Source: Pocillopora verrucosa (lineage: Eukaryota > Cnidaria > Anthozoa > Scleractinia > Pocilloporidae). Taken from it: DNA of 64,000 bases. The notes beneath the pieces are model-generated. The model made no database searches. It was not told the DNA's origin and was given only the letters and a program-made list of their open reading frames with translations. The DNA lies in assembly GCF_036669915.1 (NCBI RefSeq), contig NC_089316.1, positions 13,254,743-13,318,742 of the forward strand. Direction: 5' to 3'. Both the position numbers and the translations under genes were made by a program. This document shows, piece after piece, positions 47,736 through 59,151 of the stretch; within the stretch, counting starts at the first letter, position 1; each line of letters opens with the position of its first letter.

Positions 47736-50700
47736 CTAACGCACGTAGATTTTCCAAAAGTCTCCTGGCGACGAGATGGTATCATTAGTCATGTCATCAC
47801 AGAACCAGTAGTCTTCTCTCAAATACCAGTAGTACTTATACCCAACAAATGCAGCCCTATCGTACAACCGTTGCTCTCTTTTCTGGTTTTCCTTACTCCA
47901 TTTTCCCACATGGTACCTGTTTTCGTATCCCCAACTTTCACACTGTGCTGCCAGCTTTGAGTTATCCCCGTGCATTTTTTGAAAGGACCCGCATGAAGTA
48001 GGCACTACATTTGTCTGACCGCTGAAGTACTGAACTACAACTTCGCCAGAGCTGTTAGCCACAGTGGCCACGTGGAACGTACGTCCCTGTTTCTTACTGC
48101 AGTGGAATCTAAGCTGAGTGAAATTCAAGTGTGATCTGAGATCTTGCATTGCCTTTGTTCCAATACCCATTTTGTTGCTGGTGAAGTTTCTGATCGCTCG
48201 GTATGATGAATTTAAAGTCCATCTGGTGAATGAAGTAGAGCCATCAGTTACAAAGTTTGCGACGAGAAGCCATCCTCCTGAAATAGAACAAATCGGAATT
48301 TAAAATTCTTTCAGCGTTTTAAGCCTATTTTCAATAAAAGAAATCACTCAGCTTGAATAAAAAATGAGATTTCACAATTCCAATACGAGCTCGAGATTTC
48401 TGTCGCTTGATAGTTGACAAAGACAAATCCCAAATAAACATTATGCATATGAATCAAAAGTAAATTATCTCATTGTTTCAGCAAGATCTATTAGTCGTTC
48501 AAACGACAAGAAAACCTCATATTTTTATTTTACCTTGTTTATAATAACACAATGTTCCTAATTTCTTTACTCACTATATATCACGGAATAGACAGCGAGT
48601 AAAGTAACCAATTCGAACGCAGCTTTTGTGAGAAATGGCTTGGATGTACATTTTTATTAAAAGAGATAATAAATGGTAATGTTAGCACCAAATTAAACCT
48701 TAAAAAAGTAAATATTTTCTAAAAGTTTTTCCACAGTTATGCGTAAATGATTAAGCCCAAAATTAATACGTGATTCGTAAATTTTACAGAAAGACAAGGT
48801 GAGGTGAAATTTGAAGTTTACCCTTTTGGATTTGTGACGTGTGAAATAATGTTTAAAGTGCAAGTGATGCGTGAGTTTTTCTAAACTTTTAATGAAAACT
48901 AAATTCACCCTGATTCAGCAGTTGTAAGACAAAAGAATAATCGCTTTCTTGTGAATGAGTCGTTTCCATACTTAGCTTACCTCCTTCCGTAGTCATGTCA
49001 CAGAAGACTTTTATGGGCTTGCAACTGTTCTCAGGGTCGATCCAGTACTCTCCGTCCCCTATGGAGTCCAATGAGCCCCGGATGTCCTTACATGAACGAG
49101 GAGCTATCAAAATATCAAAGTCAACACTAAAGATAAACGCCGCCTGCTTCTGCTCAACTAAGAGCCAAAGCTGCTGCGACATTACTCGAGGGAGGCCCAT
49201 TCATCCTACCTGGAAATCTCTCCCCGAACAACACTTCTTTACATTATATTTCTGATAATAAAGAAATAAGTTTAATTATGAGAGGGAGTAGGGATGGCGC
49301 AGTGGTGAGAGGGCTCCCTCCTAAATTTTTATGCCCGAGTTTGATTCCCGGGCCTGGTGTCACATCAGAGTCGAGTTTATTGTCAGTTCTCGTCCTTGCT
49401 CCAAGGGTTTTCACCAGGATCTTTCAACTCTTCTCCCTCCACAAAAACTAGCATTCCACTTTCCAATTTAACCTAGAAACAGCGGACGGGAAGAGCCACC
49501 AGATTTTCCTCTATAGATCAAAGTTTTATGTAGATTTCACGGGTTATAGCCAACTCCAATCCACCAAACGACTTACATAGGGAAATTATAAATCTCTAGT
49601 TCCTCAGGGCAGGTAAATAGCTTGTTTGAAAATCCCGCTTGACATGTACTTTGCCAGATTTCAGCCTAAACAAGATCTTACCATTTTGACATCTTTCTCC
49701 AGTCCAAGGAGCCTTGCACCAACATTTAAATGTTTGTTTGTTTTCGTCAAGAATGCAAGATCCGCCATTGAGACAACCAGTCATATCACATCTCTGTGAA
49801 TAACATAACAATGACAATCTTCAAAATATTCAAAATAATGTTGTGACGTCAGTGGGAAACTGGCTTGAGCAAATTCGCTGAGTGGAAGGTGCCGAGATTC
49901 TTGGAACACAACTGAGCTTTCTTCTTTAATGTATCACGTTTTGCTGCTACAAAGTTCACAGTATTTTCTCCTTGATTAGTTTAAACTCTGGCTCTTAATC
50001 CAATACTTTCGACCACAACTCCAAGTACAACTCTCTATTAACAAAAAGCTATGCGCTTATATTCTCATTTTATTATTTTTATCAACCTTGGAAGATAACA
50101 ACACATTTGTGCTCTATGTGAGATAGTGGCGTGCACTTATAACCATTGATAAACAGTGTAAAGCACGAAAGGCTCATAGATAAATAATAACCTTTGTAGT
50201 GAGAAAACACTGAATATTACGCTAATAAAACAGCGTAACGTCTTATGCAAATGAAATACAATGATAATTATAGAATGCGAAGTTTTTATGAGACCGAAAA
50301 GAGCCTTATTTTTGGCTCCTTCTTTATAAACAAAACACTAACACTTGCCAACACTAGTGATGTCACATCAAACTCCCGTAACTTAAAGTTTGAAATACTG
50401 ATTGTTTTTATTGATTACATGACTGTTGCATTTGTAATCATCTCCTCCATTTATTGTCTATGGAATTGTCATATCAGTTGCACTATGGTCATCATTATCT
50501 TCATCTGTTTATTATAAATACTGTTATTTTCTTTTTAATAATTACTTTTTCACTTTAGATTGTGACTAAACCATTTCAGCCAAGTTCCAGTGCAACATAA
50601 GTTTTTCATGATAGTTACACATAATATGAGATAAGAGACATCAGAAAGTAAATCCAGAGAAATGACAAAAAAATACGAGAAAACGTATGAACACAATTTC

Positions 50701-51050
50701 TTCCCAGGTCCTACCTTGAGAAATATGGAGTATGTTACACCTTGCTCGTCTTGAAACTCGGCATCTTCGTCGAGGAATCCGTGTTGGTTTAGTTCACAAG
50801 TTCCTTGGTCGTTTTCCTTTGATGGCTTCTTGAAGTTTGTGGAAGAACAGCATGAATTTCTGAGACAGGAATGGCTGCACGACGTTAAACTGGGTGAGTT
50901 AAAACTATCAACAACATGGCTTTTCAAGCGCATGTTTTCCCGTATGGAAAACATTGCTCTACGAGAAATAGGAAGCTGTTTAGCGGCAGCGACGATTATC
51001 AAATGCATAATTCCGTGAAACACAAAAAACAACGTTTTTTGGGGGTTCAT
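47736..51050 (-). CDS. Skeletal organic matrix protein 5-like secreted protein, copy A
   Basis: Four exons: complement(50715..51050), (49682..49793), (48981..49103), (47736..48277), GT-AG, giving 370 aa. Residues 1-23 are a signal peptide (MNPQKTLFFV...IIVAAA). About 45-112 is a PAN/apple-like region with Cys 58, 62, 67, 68 and 85. Exon 2 is a complete six-cysteine EGF-like domain ('GCLNGGSC' ... 'CWCKAPWTGERC'). Exons 3-4 begin with 'SCKDI', 'DGEYWIDPE' and 'VFCDMTTEGGGW', typical of fibrinogen-related domains, and continue to a Trp/Tyr-rich C-terminus ending 'DFWKIYVR'. Several N-glycosylation sequons occur in exon 4. I recognise this architecture as the 'uncharacterized skeletal organic matrix protein 5' family of corals; a role in calcifying matrix or extracellular binding is inferred. 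The upstream in-frame ATG at 51068 is rejected because copy B starts at the equivalent of 51050 and only this start leads straight into the signal peptide. Confidence 0.88.
49291..49526 (+). mobile_element. tRNA-derived SINE in intron of copy A
   Basis: A box 'tggcgcagtggtgagag' and B box 'gagtttgattcccgg', followed by a roughly 150-bp body. The homologous element sits at the same place in copy B (57551-57770), so it was inserted before the segmental duplication. The region between the boxes is mutated here. Confidence 0.75.
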
Positions 51051-51202
51051 TTTTTTAGAAAAATTCAAGAAACAGATGGGAAACTGCGAATTAAAAGGAT
51101 TGATTTATATTTTTAACATGCAACTTAACGCATGCTCTATGACCACTTTCTATGTCCTTTTTGCCAAATTTTTCCTTTTTTAAAAAAAAAGCATTCGCTT
51201 GT

Positions 51203-51204
<2 letters not shown>

Positions 51205-51235
<31 letters not shown>
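51205..51235. repeat. (GTTTT)n microsatellite
   Basis: Five or so GTTTT units just upstream of the copy A gene on its coding strand. Copy B has a shorter, degenerate version near 59205. Confidence 0.85.
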
Positions 51236-52217
51236 TGAAGAATAATACTTATTATTCAGCGGCGAAAACTGCTCTATATGCGACAGCCGCAAGAACAAAA
51301 AGTCAGAAAGTTTTTTCCAGTGATCATTTTCAAAGGGAACTTTAAACTGGTTGAAAGTATAATTTTAGGAATATTCACCAGGTTGGCAGTTAACAATAGC
51401 TCTTTTGACATTCGCGTATTAAACAAACTTTTAATAAAACTAGAATTTCCGTTTGCGCACTTATTTCTGGCGTTGTTAACAATGGAAACAAAACTAACGA
51501 AGCTTGAAATCCTTCATAGATAAAAGAACATCAAGCCTGGTTTCTAATATATCATACCAAGAATTAATTAAAAAATCATTCCTTGACAGCTTTGAACAGT
51601 TTAGGCCATAGTTTAGGCCACTTGCTATCATTGCATTTCTTTGAATCATTTGGGACCTTAAACAGCGAGGAAGGAAATTTCAGGGAAGACGTAGATTAAA
51701 AATTAAATACATATTTTTAGTTAGACTTTCGTGAATGGATGAATGTCTTGCAGCACCACGCTTCAACTTCAGCTTCACGTTTGGAAGTAGTGTTTTAATT
51801 CCAGACGGAAACTTAAATAATTTAATTTGCCGTCGGGATTTCCTTTCTTAATCCACGCAAATTTTGGGGATTTCACGTTGTTGTTTCGTACAAATTTTCA
51901 AAACGCACGAGCGGAGTTCTTGTTCTTGCCTATTAGATCTTTTGCTTTGTCACCTCCCCGTCGCTGTCGTGGTTTGCTAAAAGTGCCTACCTTAATTTGA
52001 ATAACAATAGAAGCCAGGTGCACACAAAATGTGAGGGAACGGACCCGAGGCCATAGATAGACCAGGAGAGAATGTATGTGCCCCATCTGTAATCAGATGC
52101 TTTATGGCACCAGTTAATCACTTTTAACAAAATGCCATAAAATCTGTCAACAGTGTTCACGTTGGGCAAGAAAATTAGCTTGAATATTAGTTCGCGAATA
52201 TGATCAGCCGTCTCCGA

Positions 52218-54554
52218 GTTGTCTGCATTCGAAATTAGCCCATGTAAGTGGCGTTTTGCATAAAATGAGCGATGGAGCTCTCCCGTTTTTATCATTTTTA
52301 AGTCTTGGGATTAAATACTTGACCAAATTTGCCCTATTAGATATTTCCTGTAGACTTTCTCCCAGGCCCTCAAAGTCAATCCATTCTGAGATGTAAACTG
52401 GGAATAACACTACGTGACCGAACGAAAAAAAGACAAACAAAGCATGGATGGGGAAACAAAGAAACTCCAGAATGACACATGACTCTTACCTCAAACTTTT
52501 TCCAACTAAGTATCCAGATATGCAAACTCACTTTTCAAAAGTTGCTATACACCCAGTTCCCCCTTAGATACCATATTGACAGGTGTCTTTCAAGAAGCCA
52601 TCGCGGCACGCTTTACTTATCTCCGCAGCCATTTCTTTTACAACACAGCCTCACAAGAAGAGCGTCCCGATGGGGTACAGTTGCTTTCTCACAAAGCATC
52701 TGCACGGTAAATTTTCTCATATTTCTGTCGTTAAATTTCCATCACAATCCTAAATGTGAAGGAACCTTCGCAAGATGGACAGCCTAGGAATGAAAAGCAC
52801 AAAGGATAGCTCTAGCTATGTTTTCAATTCATTAGTCACTTGTTGATCGTTTGTTTGGACTTAAATGTAGTGATGTATCGTCTTATTGCGAGAGTCCATA
52901 CTTACAGAAGGGGGGGGGGGGGAAGGTTGAAAACTTGTTTCTTTCACTACTCTTTCAAGTTTCGATGAAAATCAGCAGGCCCTTAAAAGCCAGTTAAACC
53001 CTGTCATAAAATGATATTACCAGATTCTAATTAAATTTTGACAGCCGGATCGTTCATTAGTGATTATCTGACGGTGTGGATAATTCTAATTATAAAGGAA
53101 AGGAGAAGTCAAGAGTCTGTCCGCGAGAGGACCGGGCAGGCGTAACACATGCCATCTCACCGATTTCTTTCAAACTTTCACAGTTTATGAGGATCAATAA
53201 GTTATTGAAGAATCCATAATGGTTTGGGCTCGCGGCTAATCCCTGAGGTATTAGAGCCGCCACATTAAATTCCTGGGGTAAAGGCTAAAATTAGCTCGAA
53301 AAATGCACTTCCAACGAAGTCTCTCACACTAACAGAGCAATGGATTTCGATCTTATTGAGTCCAAAGGTTGTTTGACCGACGAAAAAGAGACCGCCCAAA
53401 CAAGGCATGAGGAGAGCTGTAAAAAGGAAATGAGGGCCAGAGGCTGGATATGGGGTAGCTTGACGGATAGGCAACCAAAAGAAATCAATGGCGTTTTATG
53501 GCTGAGGCCCTATGTGCATAGGCGCAGCAAGAGGACCAACTAACATGCTTATGTATGGTTACCAAATGTACAAGTTTTTCCTCTTAGTTTAACGACGCAT
53601 TTCTGTTTTGCGTTCAGCTTTTATTCAGCTAGAACAATGTCTTTTCAGGTAGCGTGCAGTGTCTTTTGAAATCTCTAAAACAGGTGAACTGATCGGATTC
53701 AAATTTGTACCAATACACGGACACGTACCACAGGTGTAAGAATGACGAGTTGTTTCAACATAAATCAATTGGTAAACAAAAGAGAATCGTAGAGGATAAA
53801 AGATGTCTAAAAATTTGTTTTTCTTCTTATACGGTCCGTAAGAAATGAAGTTTGCTTAGGGTTAGTCTTAATATAAGCTTTTCGAGTAATCTGATCATGT
53901 TTTTGAGGAAACTTCTGATGTTTCTTTTTTTTAATACTAGTAGTCATTCGAGGAACAGTTTAGCAGTTTTGCCTTCCAATGTAAGCGTACTGAAACCCTC
54001 TTTATAAACCTGCATAGATTACTCATGGAGACGACCCAATGTGCAAATAAAAACAAAGCAGGGAATTATAGAGCGAAGGTTGTCAAAAAAGTCGGCCAGG
54101 AAGGGCCAGACTACATATTAGAAGAGGGCAGACATTATCTGTTCCGAGATGCGAACAGTTTCCCGAGAGCGAAGCTAATGGAAAACTGTGAGCTCTGAGC
54201 TGCGAAGGATATTTTTCTTGTACTTGTCCTCAGTGGACAATATCTGTTTGTTGAAGCTCACAGTTTTCCTCGAGCTTTGCTCCAGGAAACGCATATTTTC
54301 GCATATTTTTCGCGCCAAATGGAGGCTATTGTCTCTACTTGATAATTTGGAATTTATGCATCACGTTTCACTGCGTGCGCTGCGAACACCTATTGGACTG
54401 GTGTACTCTTACGATGCTTACAAATTTCCTCTTAGTGAAACAACGCATTTCTCCTTTGTGTTCAGTCTTTATTCATTTAGAACTATGTATTTCCCATTTA
54501 GCAGACAGTGTCATTCAAAATCTTCTACACCAGTAAAATGATCAGGCTCAAATT
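52218..54554. other. Spacer between duplication copies
   Basis: About 2.3 kb with no supported gene. It holds a poly-G run (52909-52922), an inverted repeat at 54141-54310, and a direct repeat pair of about 140 bp (53565-53705 and 54415-54555) sharing 'tttcctcttag', 'acgcatttct' and 'ctttattca'. Confidence 0.5.
54141..54310. mobile_element. Inverted-repeat element
   Basis: 'ggaaaactgtgagct' on the left pairs with 'agctcacagttttcc' on the right, with pairing continuing more weakly outward over about 50 bp ('gcgaagct'/'agctttgc'). The loop is about 60 bp. Confidence 0.65.
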
Positions 54555-54837
54555 TCCTCAACAATTTAATCTCCCAAATATTTCAAGATGTATTAAATCC
54601 ATCATCGTTGTAGTTTGATTGATAACCTGCAGTGCGATTTTTTCGCAAATTTTTGGCATCGGTCGTAACTTTCTCTAAGGCAATGAGAAAAAACAACAAG
54701 TAAGATTACAGATTTCAGCGCTGTACGAATTAGGCGAGAATAAAAATCACACTAATTTCTTTTTTTTCCTTCTTATTACTTATCGATGTATTTATTAGTT
54801 TTATCGTTGATTATTTTGTTTTATTATAGCGGAGTTC

Positions 54838-55104
54838 GCAGAGCGTAGCCCTGTAATTATAAAAAATAGTAGTAACCCATCAAGCCGAAAAAATTTAGAT
54901 GTACGACCGTATGACCGACCGTACAAAGTGCTACTTTTAACATGCGTGGTCAACTGTACTGCGGGCACGCCAACGCCACGGCTTTGTCCAGTAGTCCAGT
55001 GGTCAGTGCACTGGGCTCCGAGTCGGACGACCCTGTTTCTAGTCCTGGCCGGGGTAAGGCGTTGTGCCCTCGAGACGTGCGGGAAAAAAAATGCGAGCTC
55101 CGCT
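54838..55104 (+). mobile_element. TIR-bounded element with internal tRNA-like sequence
   Basis: 267 bp with 12-bp terminal inverted repeats (agcggagttcgc / gcgagctccgct, one mismatch). Inside, 54985-55056 reads like a tRNA-derived Pol III promoter: 'agtccagtggtcagtgcact' and a B-box-like 'gtttctagtcc'. Absent from duplication copy A. Target-site duplication not resolved. Confidence 0.7.
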
Positions 55105-55922
55105 TTTAGGCTTGGCTAAATCTATATATTATCAACTATGGTGTTATACAAGGAATTCCACGTGAAAAAATACGAAAAAAAAAGTAATTTCTCTTGGAGT
55201 CCCGCAATTTTGTCTAAAATCATACATTGGCGCTGCAGCACGTTTGATTTTGAAATTGCACTTGGCGGAATTAAATTACTTCTGTAAACGTTTGGTGGTT
55301 TCTTCCATTTAAAAACCTTAATTATGTATTCATTATGCAATTGCCACCTTTATGACAGTTGATTTGCCTACAAACGCATGCGCATTGAAAGAGGGTCCAT
55401 AAAGGTTTACCGTTAGCCGTAAACGGTTAAAACAATTCAGCTTTCAGGCTTGAAAGCTGTCAGAGTTACACTGGTTGTCGATAAAAAAAGCTAACCATAA
55501 ATTTTTTTGTCAACTTTAACGAAAAGAAATTAACCGTTGGCCGTAGAATGGCTAAAACGTTTAGCTTGAGACGTAAAGCCCTTGCCTCATCGTGACCCTC
55601 ATGAACCCTTTTTATGAACACTGCATAGCCAAGATTACTTATGTACACGACCTAACGTGCGAATAAACACAAAGTAGAGATATATAGAGCGATTTTGGAT
55701 TGAATATTGTAGAAACAAAACGAAAATTAGAGGAAGAGTATTTATTTTTTTTATATATACAAGGAACTAATCAGAAGATCTCTCAGAACTGAGAGTGACT
55801 GTGCGAAATCGGTCTTAAGGGCGGGAAATTTCGGCTTATTTATTTTTAGTTTTGGATCTGATTGGCAATTGAGAGCCGGGATGGTGCGTGTCTTAAGGTA
55901 GAAAGTTCACAAAGCATAGTGT

Positions 55923-56215
55923 TGTCCAAAAGGTGAAAAAGCTGTACCACGCCTCCTTATTAACTCACGGTTTATTCACTTGATTTAACGATTTTACTAC
56001 AACGCCTCGGTTAACTCCCACTAACAACTCTCGGCTTATTCCGAGGAAACACACACAAAACGTCCCGTCGTAAGCAGGTGGAATAGCGCCATATATGGGG
56101 CGATAAAACACGTGCCGCATACATGTTAGTTTGGCTATGTATAGATAAACGAAATCACTAATAAATATCAGTCAACTCAGACAAGAATAATTAACGTATC
56201 GTACAGTTTCCAACA
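55923..56215. mobile_element. Probable solo LTR
   Basis: 293 bp beginning TGTCC and ending CAACA, flanked by GTGT on both sides. The orthologous site in copy A ('gtagtgtgttgaatagcgc') lacks it, confirming an insertion. The TG...CA ends and 4-bp target duplication fit an LTR left by recombination. Strand not determined. Confidence 0.6.
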
Positions 56216-56296
56216 GTGTGACGAATAGCGCAGATCTGTATATACTGCTTCGATGCTCAAATCAAAATTGCTCTTACTCTTGTGCGTTTTAATCAT

Positions 56297-59077
56297 TTAA
56301 CGCACGTAGATTTTCCAAAAGTCTCCTGGCGACGAGATGGTATCATTAGTCATGTCATCACAGAACCAGTAGTCTTCTCTCAAATACCAGTAGTACTTAT
56401 ACCCAACAAATGCAGCCCTATCGTACAACCGTTGCTCTCTTTTCTGGTTTTTCTTTCCCCATTTTCCCACATAGTACCTGTTTTCATGTCCCCACCTTTC
56501 ACACTGCGCTGCCAGCTTTGATTTATCCCCGCGCATTTTTTGAAAGGACCCGCATGAATTAGGCACTACATTTGTCTGACCGCTGAAATACTGAACTACA
56601 GCTTCGCCAGAGCTGTTAGCCACAGTGGCCACGTGGAACGTACGTCCCTGTTTCTTACTGCAATGGAATCTAAGCTGAGTGAAATTCAAGTGTGATCTGA
56701 GATCTTGCATTGCCTTTGTTGTAATACCCATTTTATTGCTGGAGAAGTTGCTGATCGCTCGGTATGATGAATTTAAAGTCCATCTGGTAAATGAAGTAAA
56801 GCCATCAGTCACAAAGTTCGCGACGAGAAGCCATCCTCCTGAAATAAAACAGAACGGAATGTAAAGTTCTTTTTAAGCCTATTTTCAATGAATGAAATCA
56901 CTTAGTAATTTGTTCGCTGTTACAGGGTGAAACTGTCGGTAGAGGGTAAGGTAGCTATTAGCTGAGTTTTTCCAAAGGTTCATACTTGTCACGTGATTAA
57001 GATCAAAATGATGATGTGATACATAAGTTTTACAGAAAGGCAAGGTAAGCTGAAATTTGAAGTTTACCCTTTTAGATTTTTGAGGGGTGAAATACTCTTT
57101 CAAGTACTCGTAACGTGTGAATTTTTCGAAATGTTTAATGAAAACTTAGTTTACCTTGATCTAGCATTTATAGGACAGAAGACTGATCGCTTTCTTGTGA
57201 ATGAGCTGTTTTCATACCAAGCTTACCTCCTTCCGTTGTCATGTCACAGAAGACCTTCACAGGCTTGCAACTGTTCTCAGGGTCGATCCAGTACTCTCCG
57301 TCCCCAATGGAGTCCCATGAGTCCCGGATGTCCTTGCATGAAAGAGGAGCTATCAAAATATTAGAGTCCACACTTAAGCCTCAGCCGATAAACGCCCCCC
57401 AGCTTCTGCTCAACTAAGAGCGAAAGCCACCGGGACATTACTCGAGAGAGAGGCCCATTCACTCTACCTTGATATATTTTCCCAGAAAACACCTCTTTAC
57501 GTTCTATCTCGGAGAATAAAGAAATAAGCTTAACTATAAGAGAGAGTATGGATGGCGCAGTGGTGAGAGCGCTCGCCTCCTACCGCTGTAGCCCGGGTTT
57601 GATTCCCGGACCTGGTGTTACATCTGAGGCGAGATTATTGTCGGATCTCGTCCGAGGGTTTTTCTCCAGATCTTCCGGTTTTCTTCCTCCACGAAAGCCA
57701 ACATTCCAATTTCCAATTTGACCTGGAAACAGTGGACAAGAAGAGCCACCAGATTCTCTGCTATAGATCAAATGTTACGTAAATTTTACAATGAAGTTAT
57801 AACAAACTCTAATCCACCAAACGACTTACATAGTCTAAATCACTAGTGCCTCAGGGCAGGTAAACAGCTCAGTTTGCTGAAAATCCTGCTTGACATGTAC
57901 TATGCCAGATTTCAGCTTAAAAGAGATCTTACCATTTAGACATCTTTCTCCAGTCCAAGGAGCCTTGCACGAACATTGAAATGTCTGTTTGTTTTGGTCA
58001 AGAACGCAGGATCCACCATTGAGACAACAGGTCGTATCACATCCCTATGATTAACATAACAATGATAATCTTCAAATATTCAAAATAATACAGCAAGATG
58101 TTTTGCGTCTTGTCACGAGCGGGGGACAAAGAAAAAATTCTGAGTTCCTATAAAGAATGGAACCTCAAACCTTCGGATTCCGCGCTGCGATGCTGTACCA
58201 CTGAGCCACAGAGACTCTATGGTGAACGACGCCCATTATGATGTTCATATGTGACACGCGTCCTGCATACTTCTAGGATCAGCGATGTCGATAGCGCCAT
58301 GTCTATAAATATTTATTCTTATCCTATTCAAAATAATGTTGCGAAGTCAGTGGGGAAACTGGTTGAGAGGCAGGTGCCGAGATCCTTGGATCACAACTGA
58401 GCTTTCTACTTCAAAATAATATGTTTTGATGCTACATCAAGTCTAACTCTAAATCCAACCTCAAATACTTTCGACCACAACTCCAACTACACCCATTATT
58501 AACAAAAAGCTATTCGCTTACATTCTCATTTGATTATTTATCAACCTTGGAAAATAATACCACACCTGTGCTCTATGAGAGATAAGCCATTCCCAGCAAG
58601 TTTCAGTGCAACATAAGTTTATTATGATAGTTTCACATATATATGTATAAGATAACAAAGATCAGAAACTGAAGTAAATCCAAAGAAATGACAAAAAAAT
58701 ACGAGAAAAATGTATGAACATAAATTTTTCCTATATCCTACCTTGAGAAACACGGAGTATGTTACACCTTGCTCGTCTTGAAACTCGGCATCTTCGTCGA
58801 GGAACCCGTGTTGGTTTAGTTCACAAGTTCCTTGGTCGTTGTCCCTTGATGGCTTCTTGAAGTTTGTGGAAGAACACCATGAATTCCTGAGGCAGGAATG
58901 GCTGCACGACGTTAAACTGGGTGAGTTAAGACTCTCAACAATATGGCCTTTCAAGCGCACGTTTTCCTGTGTGGAAAATATTGCTCTACGAGAAATAGGA
59001 AACTGTTTAGCAGCAGCGACGATTGCCAAATGCATCATTCCGTGAAGCAGAAAAAACCAAGTCTTTTTGGCGTTCAT
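56297..59077 (-). CDS. Skeletal organic matrix protein 5-like secreted protein, copy B
   Basis: Four exons: complement(58742..59077), (57933..58044), (57227..57349), (56297..56838). Each is identical in length to its counterpart in copy A, giving 370 aa with all frames intact. Signal peptide MNAKKTWFFLLHG... to about residue 23, PAN/apple-like region (Cys 58, 62, 68, 85), EGF-like domain, fibrinogen-like C-terminal region ('DGEYWIDPE', 'VFCDMTTEG', 'GGWLLVANFV'). Differences from A include Trp at 67 (Cys in A), an additional cysteine in the EGF-like domain ('CDTTCCLNGG' versus 'CDMTGCLNGG'), and scattered changes in exon 4 (GITT/GIGT, RGDK/HGDN, ERWGH/ESWGY, GKKNQ/SKENQ). Same orientation as A. 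Probable extracellular or skeletal matrix component by family; function inferred only. Confidence 0.88.
57551..57770 (+). mobile_element. tRNA-derived SINE in intron of copy B
   Basis: A box 'tggcgcagtggtgagagcgc' and B box 'gggtttgattccc' are better preserved than in the copy A orthologue at 49291-49526. Confidence 0.8.
58077..58337 (-). mobile_element. tRNA-derived SINE with 13-bp target duplications
   Basis: Element 58090-58324 on the minus strand: A box 'tggctcagtggtacagcatc', B box 'ggtttgaggttcc', then 'gactc'/'ctcagaattttttctttgtc' and a tail including 'ctcgtgacaagacg'. Both flanks carry TATTCAAAATAAT (58077-58089 and 58325-58337). Copy A has a single 'attcaaaataat' at this site, so the insertion is clean and younger than the duplication. 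Confidence 0.9.
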
Positions 59078-59142
59078 TTTTTTAAACAGAAATTCAAGAA
59101 ACAGATAGGAAAATGCGAATTAAAAAGGTTCATGCCACTTAA

Positions 59143-59151
59143 CGCATGCGC
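59143..59151. promoter_or_regulatory. NRF1-like palindromic site upstream of copy B gene
   Basis: CGCATGCGC, the core of the NRF1 consensus, lies about 65 bp upstream of the copy B start codon. The aligned site in copy A (about 51127) reads acgcatgct and lacks the second half. Binding is inference. Confidence 0.3.

Larger units (their letters stand above)
46570..52217. repeat. Segmental duplication copy A
   Basis: Alignable end to end with 54555-59963, including intergenic sequence on both sides of the gene. Anchors: 'tcaacaatttattctac' (left), 'tctcttggagtcccgcaatt', all four exons, the shared intronic SINE, and 'tagttcgcgaatatgatcag' (right). Copy A has extra sequence (e.g. about 51590-51890) that is absent from B. 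Confidence 0.85.

Noticed and set aside
51987-52440. Two minus-strand frames at the edge of copy A
   Set aside because: The copy B counterpart keeps only a shorter, altered frame (59719-59913); no family or splice support.
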